Under the pieces are notes generated by a model, which was not told the DNA's origin, did no database searches, and saw nothing but the letters and a program-made list of their open reading frames with translations. Shown here one piece after another: positions 47,517-58,383 of a stretch of 64,000 nucleotides of DNA. The translations under genes and the position numbers were made by a program. The stretch is from Dryococelus australis (lineage: Eukaryota > Arthropoda > Insecta > Phasmatodea > Phasmatidae): assembly GCA_029891345.1 (NCBI GenBank), contig CM057009.1, forward strand, positions 290,542,966 through 290,606,965, given 5' to 3'. Positions within the stretch are counted from its first letter, which is position 1. Each line of letters starts with the position of its first letter.

Positions 47517-47756
47517 ATGGACAAGTACGTGGAAGCGAAACGGCTGGGTGTGTCGCAAAATTCCAAGCCCACGCACGTTGGCCGGTCAGTGGTTGACGAA
47601 TACGAAGCCTCTCTCCAGAGCCTAGCGTTGGCCAATCAACGAGCGGGCGCGAACACATCGAAGGAACCAGAACGCTCTAAGCGAAGGAGCAATAAGGGCG
47701 AAGTCGACCCGCGTATCTATCGCACCGGCGCACCTATACCCGAATTTCTGAAATAG
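47517..47756 (+). CDS. Hypothetical 79-aa hydrophilic protein in the CpG island
   Basis: The ATG at 47517 has A at -3 and G at +4, a favourable context, and the frame runs to a TAG at 47754-47756. The product is charged and Ser/Asn/Lys/Arg-rich, with no signal peptide, membrane segment or recognised domain. It starts MDKYVEAKRLGVSQ and ends PRIYRTGAPIPEFLK. It lies about 240 bp after the YY1-type motif. Its composition looks more natural than that of the overlapping 140-codon frames on either strand (47203-47625 plus, 47230-47658 minus), which I take as by-products of high GC. It may be a short protein, a first coding exon read through, or chance. I do not recognise a family. Confidence 0.3.
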   Translation: MDKYVEAKRLGVSQNSKPTHVGRSVVDEYEASLQSLALANQRAGANTSKEPERSKRRSNKGEVDPRIYRTGAPIPEFLK

Positions 47757-48237
47757 CTTGCAGTGCTCCCGTTGCACCGCTGAAACTATGGCACTTTAAG
47801 AGGCAACCCTATATTCTATTAGTGTAAATTCTGTATCAAAGGTAGCAAAGTCCAGTTCATTTCCCTGTTCTAGTTCTGAACGTTTCCGAGCAGCACATTT
47901 TGCAATAAGGAAGTGCGCAAAAACCAATTCTTAGCCATGTTGGAGAGCTTAGAAATAGCGTTTGTTCTGTGTGTGGTTTCTTGAACGTAGTCTCTTTATC
48001 TCGTCCCAGGTGTATTTTCTTTTCGTAGCTCAACCCGCTGGGCGCACGTTTAATAGTTTATAGGGGAAACGTGTTTTTTTAAAACACTCTGTAACGCAGT
48101 TAAACCTCCAGGTGCAGTCCACTGAACGTATCGTCTACAGCGAGGTCATTAATAGACGCAGCACGTTCCTCAGATGCAGGAACAGGGAAGGGATCGACTA
48201 CAGCCTCTAGTATAGTCTATCCAAGGTTTATTTACCC
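47757..48237. other. Downstream spacer
   Basis: No feature is recognised. AATAAA at about 48243, inside the following repeat, could serve as a polyadenylation signal. Confidence 0.3.
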
Positions 48238-48630
48238 TTTTGAATAAAACCTTTGAAAAATCTTCCCATTTAAGACATGTTTAGTTATTTCCAACATATG
48301 CCATGCATCACAAGCGTTTTATACATGTGTTCATAGAAGTCACTTTTTTTCTGTTACATTAAAATGTTATTCACATTTCATTTAAAAATTATAATTCTTC
48401 GTCTGTAAATAATTCGAATAAAAACAGAGAGAAAACATGTGTGTTGGTAGCGCCTAGTAGGAAATAGTTCTTATAAATAATACCCTTACGTTGAGTGCGC
48501 ACGAATTAAGTGCGTTGTCCCTTGGTGTAATTTTCCAGACTTAGTTAAGCTAAGTTTGAACGAGCTGGAGGGATATCCGGAAAGATGAACTTCAGCGGGG
48601 TTTCAGAAAAGTCTGAAGTAACCATGAATG
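48238..48630 (+). repeat. Dispersed repeat G, copy 1
   Basis: Collinear with 55288-55650 in the same orientation. Shared blocks are CACAAGCGTTTTATAC, GTGTGTTGGT..GCCTAGTAGGAAATAGTTCTTA and AGACTTAGTTAAGCTAAG / AGACTTGGCTAAGG, among others. No coding capacity. Confidence 0.75.
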
Positions 48631-48639
48631 GATTATAGT

Positions 48640-48777
48640 AAGGAACCATCCTGGCATTCACCTGGAGCGATTTCGGGAAACCTAGGGGAGGGGGGAATCA
48701 AGATGACAGGGCCGGGAGCCAAACCCGTGTCCTCCTGAATCCGAGTCCGAATGTTTACTGCTGCGCCACCTCGGGTG
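48640..48777 (-). mobile_element. tRNA-derived SINE, second type (D7)
   Basis: On minus the head reads CCGAGGTGGCGCAGCAGTAA (A-box region) and GGTTTGGCTCC (B box, 48715-48725). It then reads TTCCCGAAATCGCTCCAGGT and GCCAGGATGGTTCC. From memory this resembles a SINE common in locust and other polyneopteran genomes (not searched). Confidence 0.7.
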
Positions 48778-48962
48778 GTGGTGAGAATGGAGCACCGAAG
48801 GAGTGTAAGGACGGGACAAATTTGGAGTGCCCCGAGAAAACCCACCGGCAAGGTCCGTCGTGTTTCCCGACGTGTAAATGCGGGTAAACCCGCCGGGAGT
48901 CGAACCTGGTTCCCCTAGGTGGGGGGCGTGTAGTCTAGCCTCTATACCACTGCGGTCCCCTC
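48778..48962 (-). mobile_element. tRNA-derived SINE related to D (D6), joined to D7
   Basis: On minus the head is GCAGTGGTATAGAGGCTAGA (A-box region) and a perfect B box GGTTCGACTCC (48896-48906). The body has GGTGGGTTTTCTCGGGGCAC as in SINE D. The D tail is missing and D7 begins directly instead, giving a head-to-tail SINE dimer. Confidence 0.7.
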
Positions 48963-49126
48963 TCAGTGCTTCCATGCCTCTGGACCTCAGACACGCAAAA
49001 TACCTCCAGCCAGACGGCACCATTGATGGTGTTGGCCACGAATATATTAATTTTATATTGGCATTACGCATTGTCCAACGTGTAGACATTTTCGTTGACT
49101 ACATTTTCCTCAGATAAAAGTTTTTA

Positions 49127-49546
49127 AAGGCTTTTCACGATAGTGAGCACTTTAGAAATTAACCTTAGGAAAAAGTCACTGTCCCTTTCTGCATAAATCT
49201 TAATGGGCGCACTGAGTGACATTCGCCCAGTAAAGTTAGTAACGATGGATGGGAAGTAGTTCCATATCTTAACGTCACATAAAAAGTCTTAGGTAACCAT
49301 TTGTGATAACATAAAATTCATTCTTTCACTTTCTGGTTTTTAATGCATCGACGTGTAAAAATGAGCAGATTTGTAAAGTATTTACTTCCTCAATAATTTT
49401 CACGGTATTATTTGACCGATGTATGAATAAAGTGATGAGGGTCATAGCAATGTTAGTTTTACATAAGACGGAGGAATACACAACGTGTACACAAGAGAGC
49501 TTAAACAGGGCTTTCAAAAGTGCTAATTTTACCGTGAACAGCCTAT
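49127..49546 (+). mobile_element. Family B MITE (B4)
   Basis: A 420-bp copy with left end GGCTTTTCACGATAGTGAGC and right end TTTTACCGTGAACAGCCTAT. The full interior is shared with B1b to B3. Confidence 0.85.
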
Positions 49547-52334
49547 AGGTCGCGTGAGTTTTGCAAAATTACACGCCAAAGACAATATTTTACAATTTTT
49601 GTATTTTAAAAATAAAATAAACCAAACTATCTGCAGAAAATTTTACAAGAGCAAATTAAAGATCTTGTCTTAAGTAATTTTAAGGTATGCTTAGCAAAAG
49701 TTATTTTAGAAAAAAATCCGAGGCAGCCAAAAATCAAAAATACGATTTAATGGACGTTTTGAAGTATTTCTTGGACTTTTCTTCCACTGCGAATTATATA
49801 ATTCATGTACGTAAGATATTTTTCAATATTTGCACATTTATATTACAGTGAAATAGTGATCTTAACATATGTGTGCTGGATTTTATTTTTACGAGGGAAG
49901 AGTAATCACCCACTGGTAATGTATAAACGTTGAATTGTTTGTTTTTCGTACATGAAGTAAAATAATTTTATGTTTCAAATGCCCTTAAATATTTTGCACC
50001 TGCGATGTAGGGCGAAGCTACAGGCTGATTGTGAACGGTTGCAAGGCACGCTGACGTGTTCGCCCTTTGCCGTACGCGGTTGTTATAACAGATTGCACGT
50101 CAGGAAGTAAAACCCCTAATCCTGCATCAGATGTAACAAAATGTGTGTAACAGGTGCGTGATAACTTGCTTGTGAGCGGCCGCCGAACGTTCATTGTAAA
50201 CCGCAGCACCGAGTCGGTACCCAGTTCCTGCAGCGTGCACCAGGAGTGTAAGGTCACAACAACAACAACAACAAGGCTTGTATTGCTCCAGTCCCCAGCT
50301 GCCAAGTGTCACGTTTTTCATAAATGGGTGTAGTATTTTATAGTTTATGTCAGACGTTCGAGTTTGTGGTTACGCGTTACTCAAAGGTGAGCACTATTTA
50401 CCTCTCTATCGTCATGTATTAAAATCATATAAATTACATCTCGTTTGCAAACCTTCCAGTTAGTCCTTAACTCGGAGTAGCTCTTACTATGTTCACTTGG
50501 TTACATTACAAGATTATTACAATATATTATTTAATTACTTAATTGCATTAAAGCCACTCTAAGTAGTTTCTAAGGAACGTCGTCACATTGCTCATGACGC
50601 CGTAGGCTGACGACTAGATGTATGTCGGCGCACGGCTCTCTGGACGTCTTCCTGGTGCAGTGTCTCTGAGGCAAGGACCTCGTTCGCCATCTTTCCAGCC
50701 ATAATATTGACCCGTGTTTAGTAACAACCGGCCCTGCCTGGAAGAGTTAGTTTTCAAGAGGAGTGTGAAGTGATACATTTTTTTTGCAAAATCGTTGTTT
50801 GCGCGTATTCGCATATCTCGGTTAATATATGTTCTGTAAACACGACCTTGTGCTAGAAAAGGTAAAAAAAAAAACGATTATCTATGACTCTATGATTTTA
50901 CTTTTAACATATTAAGTACCTTAATTCATGGAGAAAAAAATGCGTGAAAATGGTCAAATATCGCATTTTTGAAGCTTGCCTATGCAGTTTCCTTAAGCGG
51001 CAAGAGAAAAATCCAAACATGCGGACGTAGTTTAATCTGTGGGCTTTCATTGCATGTACAAAATTCTACTGTTACAGATCGTTTCATCTGTATCGCGAAT
51101 CACAGATGTGCACAGCACAGGGCCACGACGGAAACGCTGCACGCCTTGCGCGTAGGAACGATGATGCACTAGGCGTGCGTGTTCGTGTCGCCCGTATCGC
51201 CCCCTCGCTTTTTGGCCTAGGACTTCACAGGTTCACACTCCTCTTAAGCTATCGAGGCTTCGTTCTACTTCCTCAGCGTATGTTTGCGCTCTCGCAATCA
51301 AGCTAGCACGCCTGTTGCTGCACACAGCAAAAGCCATCGCTGGAGTCGCGACGTTATGCTATGGGCTATGAACTGTACTTCGGGGTCATTGGTATGATTG
51401 AATGCAGTTTAACTTTACATTATTGAACTACTACTAGGTCAACCAGCCTCGTGGAGCTTCCATGAGTGCAAGCCCCCCTGGATGCGGAGGTCGTGACCGG
51501 CCATTTTCCCGTACCCGCGCTCATCGCGGTTTCTGTCCGCTTCCTCCCCACTGGGCGTATGGCTGAGATTTTATCACCAACTCCCCTATTGTAAGGTCAC
51601 AGAACAGAACACGTTAAAATGGCAGTAGTCCCCGGCTGAAATCCATTACTGGTATTAGTTATATCAATTTAAAATAATTTAGAAAATTTGTCGAACTATA
51701 AAACTGTCCCGTTATAAATTTAAACGAATGGTTTTATTATAAAATACAGAGGATTAAAATCGTTTTGTTTTATACAAAAAAAATTAATTTACGCTATTAT
51801 TTATAATTTTTTAAATAAAATTTAGGAGTCAAAATATTTAAATTATTCTGTCCCCACCCTTAAACCCTCACCCCGTCATCCCTGTCGGAGGCAAAGGGCC
51901 GACGGCTGATGTTTTTTGTGAGGTGTCCGTCGTACGTTTTATGTTTCTGTTGTGTTGTTTTAATATTAGTGTAATGTGGTTTGTGTAAGTGTTGTTACTA
52001 TCTTAGTGTTTTTATTTATAGTTTTTATGTTTGGTTGCGTATAATTATCTAGGATATTGATGTCTTCCCATGGTTCAGACGAGATCAATACCCGTAATTA
52101 TGCTATTATTTACTGTGGTGTGTGAAGTATTGTTGATCAAGGGTCCAAGAGGGTGTATTTATTAATTTTTTTCGAATTTATTACTACAAAAATTTACTAC
52201 ACCCACTCTATCTACCCTGTATATTGAAATGAGTTAATGTGGTTATTGATTACAATAAAAAATAACAGGAAGAAAATCTAGAAACCGTGACAATTGAAAA
52301 TTTACTACTGTGAAGAGAAGGTTTACAATTGTAC

Positions 52335-52336
<2 letters not shown>
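49547..52336. other. No recognised gene
   Basis: It contains (AAC)n at about 50258-50275, a CpG-richer stretch at 51110-51320, and CGCGAATCACAGATGTGCA at about 51095, shared with J2 over 19 bp only. A second GC-richer patch lies at 51480-51560. Confidence 0.35.

Positions 52337-52407
<71 letters not shown>
52337..52407. repeat. (GT)n then (AT)n microsatellite
   Basis: About 22 bp of GT followed by about 49 bp of AT. Confidence 0.95.
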
Positions 52408-52410
<3 letters not shown>

Positions 52411-52629
52411 GCTTAGGAATCTGGGGAGTCCCGGATCAGGAAGGCGGCGATTCGTCTGGGCATTTGTTTAATTGATAAATATTGGTATATAGTTTTATAA
52501 AATTTTGGGCCAAATCGCTTAAGTAATTATAAAGTTTTATATTTCTACTATAAAACGAAAATACCTTCTCCATTTCTCTCAACAAGTGAATGGCGAGATA
52601 CCAAATAATATAACATAACATAGGTTTAT

Positions 52630-54199
52630 TATAGCTCCAGTCCCAAGCCCGTAGCCAGCACTGAAGTATGTGATGTGAATTGAAATAATGTCTGAAGATT
52701 TGCTTTGGGCTTCACGGAGTCTTGCGAGGTGGTGGCCCACTATCTGCCTATCAGCCGGCTCTGAATACCCCCAAGGGGTTGGTCAGATATTATGATTTTC
52801 TCACTGACGTTTATTGTCTCTTGTCAAAGACGACGACACGCCGGTGCGATTTTCCAACCATCGCCCACATGAGTCCTTTCCAACCGTGACCAGTGGCCAA
52901 GGAAAACCTTTGACACGGCTCGGAGGTCACCCCATGCTACTCCTTCCTTTTCATGACACTTATGGGTTTTCCCGAGACCATCTTACCGGGAAAGTTGCAC
53001 GCCAAACCCCGGCTGTAAGATCAGCCCACATCCTCTCCACCTCACCAAGACTCTTGTCCATTACCACTAAGTCTATGGGACCTTCAAAAGACCCACACTT
53101 TTGGGCCCCAACGGTCTGATCGTAAAGGAGTCGACCGGCCCATCTCTATTCAGGATCGTCACTATCTGTCGTGACTACACCTTTCTGAGAGGCAGCTACC
53201 CCTTTCAGCAGTAAAGCTTGGTATAGGGAACACCATGGGTAGCCCACGTTTGCCGGCTCTCAATAGAGTCGCCCAGCGGTACCACGAGGAGGTGTGGGTC
53301 CCAAAGTCAGCATAGGCTATGGGCTTGCGCTTGACTGACTATTGTCGCAGCTATGTTGCACATGGGCTCCAATACTAGGACTTGAGAGTAGCCCCGACAT
53401 TTCATTGTCCATATGCTCTCTCTAGGGGTGGATTACTGTGCAACTTTAGCGTAGGGAAGCCCTATCCCATTAGTCTCGGGCATTCCCACCGGGGCAAGGG
53501 TCCTGGTCCATTAAGCCCGCCTTATGAGCTTTAAACGCCGGTTTGCGCTGAACTATCCAGTATCCATGCCATCCATGAAGACTCAGTCATTCCACCTGTC
53601 ACTTGTCGAGACTGAATCACCGGGCATAGTACCATGACGCCTCCTGGCTTATCATGCACAGCCTTACGCCCATTAAAAGCCGGTTTCTCTGCCAAGACCA
53701 AGACCTTCCAGGATCCAGCACGGATGACCCCGCACCTGCACCCTTCCAGTACCTTCAACAAGAGAGGGAACTCCAACCGCATAAGGAGATCAGAGTCCAG
53801 ACAGGGTGTCCCGGCCCAATGTGGGAGGATGTAGACACCTTACACACCCTATAGGCCTGTGCTCCTGTATCCAACGTCTGGCGATGGCACCCTAGAGACT
53901 CACAGACACTCCCGCCAGGCGAGATACCACAGAACATACGAGCATACAGCCGCTTATACGGCGAGCTACAACCGAACACGCCAGCAACACTTCGGGGAGC
54001 CGTTCGTCAATCAGCACGTGGTAAGTTACTGCACATACAAGCGAGCAGTTCCCTCAACCAATAGAGAATCTTCCATAGCACACACCAGCCACTCAGACGC
54101 GCGAGGCACGTTACAGTTCCTCGCGCAGCCAATTGGCGAGTGGGTTACTCCTACCTCAATGTGACCATCCACTACATCCCGCGTCTCTATACTTGGGCT
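52630..54199. other. GC-rich unidentified block, about 1.5 kb
   Basis: Composition shifts sharply to GC-rich from about 52640 and back after 54200. Several ORFs of 66-101 codons exist on both strands but no domain is recognised. On minus an ACAATAAACG sequence at about 52808-52818 could be a polyadenylation signal of a minus-strand transcript. It may be an element fragment (for example the 3' part of a LINE), an rDNA-like or non-coding RNA locus, or an assembly insert. Confidence 0.35.
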
Positions 54200-54720
54200 G
54201 GACTCACAACCATCCGTCTCACCAGTCAGTCGCCCGCCCGTCCGTCAGTCATCCGTCAGTGTTTTCATCCGTCTGTTGAAAGCGATTCACAACAACCGTT
54301 GTCTTTCGATCCTTCCGTATGGCAAAATTGCATATTGATAACTTAACTTCGTGATCTTTCCCTAGTTGGATGTATATTTTGGTTGCAAATACGTTTCCAA
54401 GAGAGAAGTTTTTTGGGGAATAATTTTTTATGTGATACGAATTTATTCTGAATTATTATTTACATTTTTAAGTCCCAAATTTACCACCAAAGATAAATAA
54501 ATACATATCCACAGCCATGCATTTTATTTCAAAATGCGTATTCGCGTCTACGGAATGTCGTCTGAAGGCGGTGGCCCATTCGCTCGTAGAAAATTAAAGT
54601 TTGAGAAATATTTGACGGATTGACGGATCGAAAAAAAAAAGTTGCCCTACGAGTGGTTGCATATCACGTGACCGCCAGACGGACGGGCGACTGACGGATG
54701 GGACGGATGGTTGTAAGTCC
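54200..54720. mobile_element. Family F MITE with CCGTC-rich terminal repeats
   Basis: The left end GGACTCACAACCATCCGTCT and the right end, reversed, GGACTTACAACCATCCGTCC continue as inverted repeats through CAGTCGCCCG-CCGTCCG. Inner copies of GACGGAT/ATCCGTC are scattered. About 521 bp, no coding capacity, TSD not resolved. Confidence 0.8.
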
Positions 54721-55030
54721 ACCTTTACCTATTCCGTTGGTTGTGAGCAAGCATCAGCATACTTCGTAACAGTTTTCCATCCACCAATGGGCAAAATACG
54801 TGCGAAAAGTGTTTGGCAATTGCAGTGGCGAAAATATGTCTCAAGTTTAGGAAAGGGCACTTCTTTAGGCGTCTTTTAAAAATTGTTAGTTCCTGTTACA
54901 AATTTCATATTGGTACGATCAAAATAAAATAAAACATACGGCATAAAATGTATAAATCGATTACGCACAAGCGAAGACGTATATAAGGGGCAGAAAAAAG
55001 GATTATAACCAAAAATTAATCATTTGTTAT
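54721..55030. other. Spacer
   Basis: No feature is recognised. Confidence 0.4.
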
Positions 55031-55257
55031 ATTTGCGGATTCAATTTAGAACAAGCTAGAATTCAAAACAAGTGTGTTTATATAACTGTAGCCATTAATC
55101 CACGCAGTGTTTGACCCCTCCTGAAGAACGGTGTCCAATTGTCGCCTTCCACGGTGACCGCAGACAACTAAAGTGCAGTTGATGTCGGCACATTTGTACA
55201 TAAGACTGCAGAGTCTAACCTGCTGGTCGTTAAACTCGCGAATTTTTCAGGTCTCTA
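55031..55257 (-). mobile_element. Family A MITE (A4)
   Basis: A reverse copy. The right end CGCGAATTTTTCAGGTCTCTA (last bases 55256-55257) is intact. The left end is eroded to TTTGCGGATTCAATTTAGAAC. Interior ACGGTGTCCAATTGTCGCCT matches the other copies. Confidence 0.8.
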
Positions 55258-55287
55258 GTTATAGTCTATTCGCGATTTTTTCACATT

Positions 55288-55650
55288 TTGTGAATCAAAA
55301 ATTTGAAAAACCACCCCATATATGACGTGTTTGGTCGTTTCCTAAATATCCCATGTTTCACAAGCGTTTTATACTTTTGTAATTATATATAATTTTTTTG
55401 GTTAAATTAAAATTGTATGTATATTTTAGAAATAGTATTTCATTCATATCCAACATTAATAAAAATAGTGAGAGAATAGGTGTGTTGGTTTTGACTAGTA
55501 AGAAATAGTTCTTAGGCAAAATATTATTACTCTGAATGCTCACCAATATGGTGCGTAGTCCCGTGGAATTTTATAGACTTGGCTAAGGTTTGATTGCACA
55601 AGGCGGAGGAATATCCTGGAAGTAGAACATTAGCAGGGCTTTATACAATT
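55288..55650 (+). repeat. Dispersed repeat G, copy 2
   Basis: Collinear with 48238-48630, about 70 percent similar by eye; it lies 30 bp after A4. Confidence 0.75.
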
Positions 55651-56502
55651 GAATGGACCATAAAATGCACTCGTATTAACGCAGCTTGATGAACAAAAAC
55701 TAAATTTGGCAGACATTTATTCTCATTCTCGCGATCCTCACTAAATGTCACCCTCCCAAGTTTTTACACCGTTGTACAAAGTGTTGGGGGGGGGGGGGGA
55801 GGGGAATCATGCTTGGGTCGTGCGTATCCGGAAGGGTGGCGAATGGCGACGTGTGTTTACAGACGGGGTTTCTAAACTCGCTGTCGGGGTAAGATGCCGC
55901 TCTTTCAACATCCTTTGTGAGCGCAGGAAATCGATGTTTCCGCCCGTGGGAGCCCTATCCCAGCGCCCCATCAACGGCCTCAACTCCGAAACCGTTATTC
56001 ACTTATATGCTGTCGACAGCGAAGACTTGGCAACAGCGCACCACGCACAGTGGTGCCATGCTTACGACTATTTTTGTGCGTTGAACGACGTTCACGTGCA
56101 TTTGTAACATTTCTTAAAATGTCTTCCATTATAAACATAAACATTTAAAATCACAAAATAAAATTATTTACTCTAAATATATTTGCAGCACTAAAGAACC
56201 GTTAAACTAATAAATATTCAATACCATAATGAAATCGAGTTCTGCGATACAGGCCTATGGATGATTCGTGACGAGACAATCGATGATAAATCAGTCGTTA
56301 TAAATCCTACTTGAGTTGTAAACATACAGCGTAGTTGTGTAAAGATTCTTTTTTTTTTTTTTTTAATGTGAATATGTACAGGGTACCAAGATTGAAATGG
56401 CAATGTAACGTTTGCAGTGTTACCATTTTAAACGCGGTAACTTTGTGACTAATGACACGGTCAAAATTAATACAGTGTCGTTCGATTAGGTATACGTAGC
56501 GA
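55651..56502. other. Spacer with a poly-G run
   Basis: A G run lies at 55786-55799. The 120-codon ORF across it (55745-56107) has no recognised domain and probably reflects local GC content. Confidence 0.35.
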
Positions 56503-56796
56503 CACCCGATTTTCGCGAAAAAAAAAAAAAATTCGCGACCGGATGTATTTCGTAACACTAGAGTTCAGATCTACGTTTCTGATTGGATGATATAGGTGAT
56601 ACCCGTCTTAGGTGTCTGCCCGCGAATCACAGATGTGCAGTATCGGAGTTACATATTTCTGACTGGCCAGTTAAGTAAGAAAATATCTTCTCAGAGAGAC
56701 AGGCCACCAATAAGCAAAAGAAAACAGGCTGGTATGCCAGTAGGGTATTGAAATATAGCATGTGCGGAAATCTTTTCGCGGAATCCCTGTGTCCCT
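56503..56796 (-). mobile_element. Family J MITE (J2)
   Basis: The ends CACCCGATTTTCGCGAAAAA and TCTTTTCGCGGAATCCCTGT are inverted. The interior AGATCTGAACTCTAGTGTTACGA (reversed) matches J1. Confidence 0.75.
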
Positions 56797-57000
56797 AGGT
56801 AGGCCTATACGACGGCGATGTAAGCATCCTCGCGTTGGCGACGCGCGTGTGCGAGATACGGGCGGGGGCCTGCGGCGACTGGCGGGAATTTTGGGCGTGT
56901 GTGAAAATTTCCGGGCTGTTTATCTCACGGCTCCGATGTACTAACGCGTCCATTTTTTCAGCCAACGGAATGATGTCACCTAGATCTGTCGACTTAAATG

Positions 57001-57242
57001 TAGAGACCTGAAGAATTCGCGGATTGATTACGGGACAAGCTGGAATTCAAAACACGTGCATTTATTAAACTTTAGTCATTGGTCCACAAGGTGTTTGACA
57101 CCTCCTGGAGAACTGTATCCAATTGTCGCCTTCCATATGTGACAGTTGACAACCAATGTGCGGTTCATATCGGCATGTGTGTACATAAGACTGTAGAGTC
57201 TTGGCTACCGGTCATTGAACTCATGAATTTTTTAGGTCTCTA
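57001..57242 (-). mobile_element. Family A MITE (A5)
   Basis: A 242-bp element, TAGAGACCTGAAGAATTCGC to GAATTTTTTAGGTCTCTA, TA at both ends. The body is in reverse orientation relative to A2 and A3. Confidence 0.87.
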
Positions 57243-57872
57243 CTTAAAGGCATAAAAGACAAGAATCCTTTTCGTTACTTTCATTTCAGTCCCGTATCCC
57301 AAAGGAAATATCCCACGCTAACACAAGACATATTTACGTAAAATCAATGACCGTGTCACGGCCACAGACAAAAACCAATGTTTTAATTTATATGTTCTGT
57401 GTGTGCCATTCAGAAAAGTTGTGTTCTGGAAACATTTTTTAAATCTGTTATGTAATTGATAACTGGTAGTAAAAGGAACTGTGCATTCACGCATTTACTT
57501 ATTTTATATTTGAAACTGGAGTGCGCGCGAGTTTTTACTTCACTGTACATGATCATCAGCCAGCGGTTGATGGGAATTCTCGAGTGTTGCTTTTTTTTTT
57601 TTTTTTGCTAACCCTGACTGCGCAGATCCTCAGTTTCACTAGTGCAATGGGTTGGCGCGAGGGTACGAACAAGGAGATGGTAGCAACGAGCACAGGATAT
57701 GGCTGTGCGATATCTACCTTTCAGTATTGTTTTGAAACATGTATTAGTGCGATATACCTATGCTGAAGAATACTGAAAATCGACGGTGATATGTCCCAAA
57801 AATATGGAAAATATTAGTCATACTGATACCGCAAATATTGCATATCGCCCAACATCACATATACCTAATTTC
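57243..57872. other. Spacer
   Basis: A poly-T run lies at 57592-57606. No gene is recognised. Confidence 0.4.
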
Positions 57873-58113
57873 TAGAGACCTGAAATATTCGCGAGTTCAA
57901 TGACCTGCAGGCTATACTCTACTGTCTTATGTACAAATATGCCGATAACGACTGCACACGGTTGTCTGTTGGCAGAGTGAAAGGCGACGATTGGGTCAAC
58001 GTTCTTCAGGAGATGTCAAAAACAGCGTGGACCAATGGCTAAAATTATATAAATACACGTATTTTGAATTCTAGCTTGTCTCAAAATAAATCCGCGAATT
58101 TTTCAGGTCTCTA
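57873..58113 (+). mobile_element. Family A MITE (A6)
   Basis: A 241-bp element, TAGAGACCTGAAATATTCGC to GCGAATTTTTCAGGTCTCTA, TA at both ends. It has the clearest inverted repeat pair of family A in this window. Confidence 0.88.
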
Positions 58114-58183
58114 CTCATATATCTAATATCGCGATATGCGGTGTATTGCTCTACACAGCTATACCATATCACCACAAAGTAGA

Positions 58184-58383
58184 TAAGTACACAGAGAAGA
58201 AATATATGTGGCGGTTCCTTTGATGTGGGCGTACCCATTCTCTGATTTGCTGCGCGAGGATCTGGGAACGTACCTTGTGTCTGATTGGCTACAGCGTACT
58301 GCTAAAGTCTCGTTATTGTCTGGGCTGCCTCCTGGCAAATAGGATTCCAGGTAATGACCAGTAAGCTGCGTTCCGATGCATCT
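58184..58383 (+). repeat. Dispersed repeat L, copy 2 (uninterrupted)
   Basis: Collinear with the two halves of L1 around C2. It shows the pre-insertion arrangement (TTTGATGTGGGCGTACCCAT followed within about 30 bp by GCGAGGATCTGGGAACGTAC). Confidence 0.65.

Noticed and set aside
47203-47658. 140- and 142-codon ORFs on both strands
   Set aside because: High GC lowers stop frequency; compositions look unnatural, so only the 79-codon frame was kept, at low confidence.
51095-51113. 19-bp match to MITE J2 (CGCGAATCACAGATGTGCA)
   Set aside because: No collinear flanking similarity, so a copy cannot be claimed.
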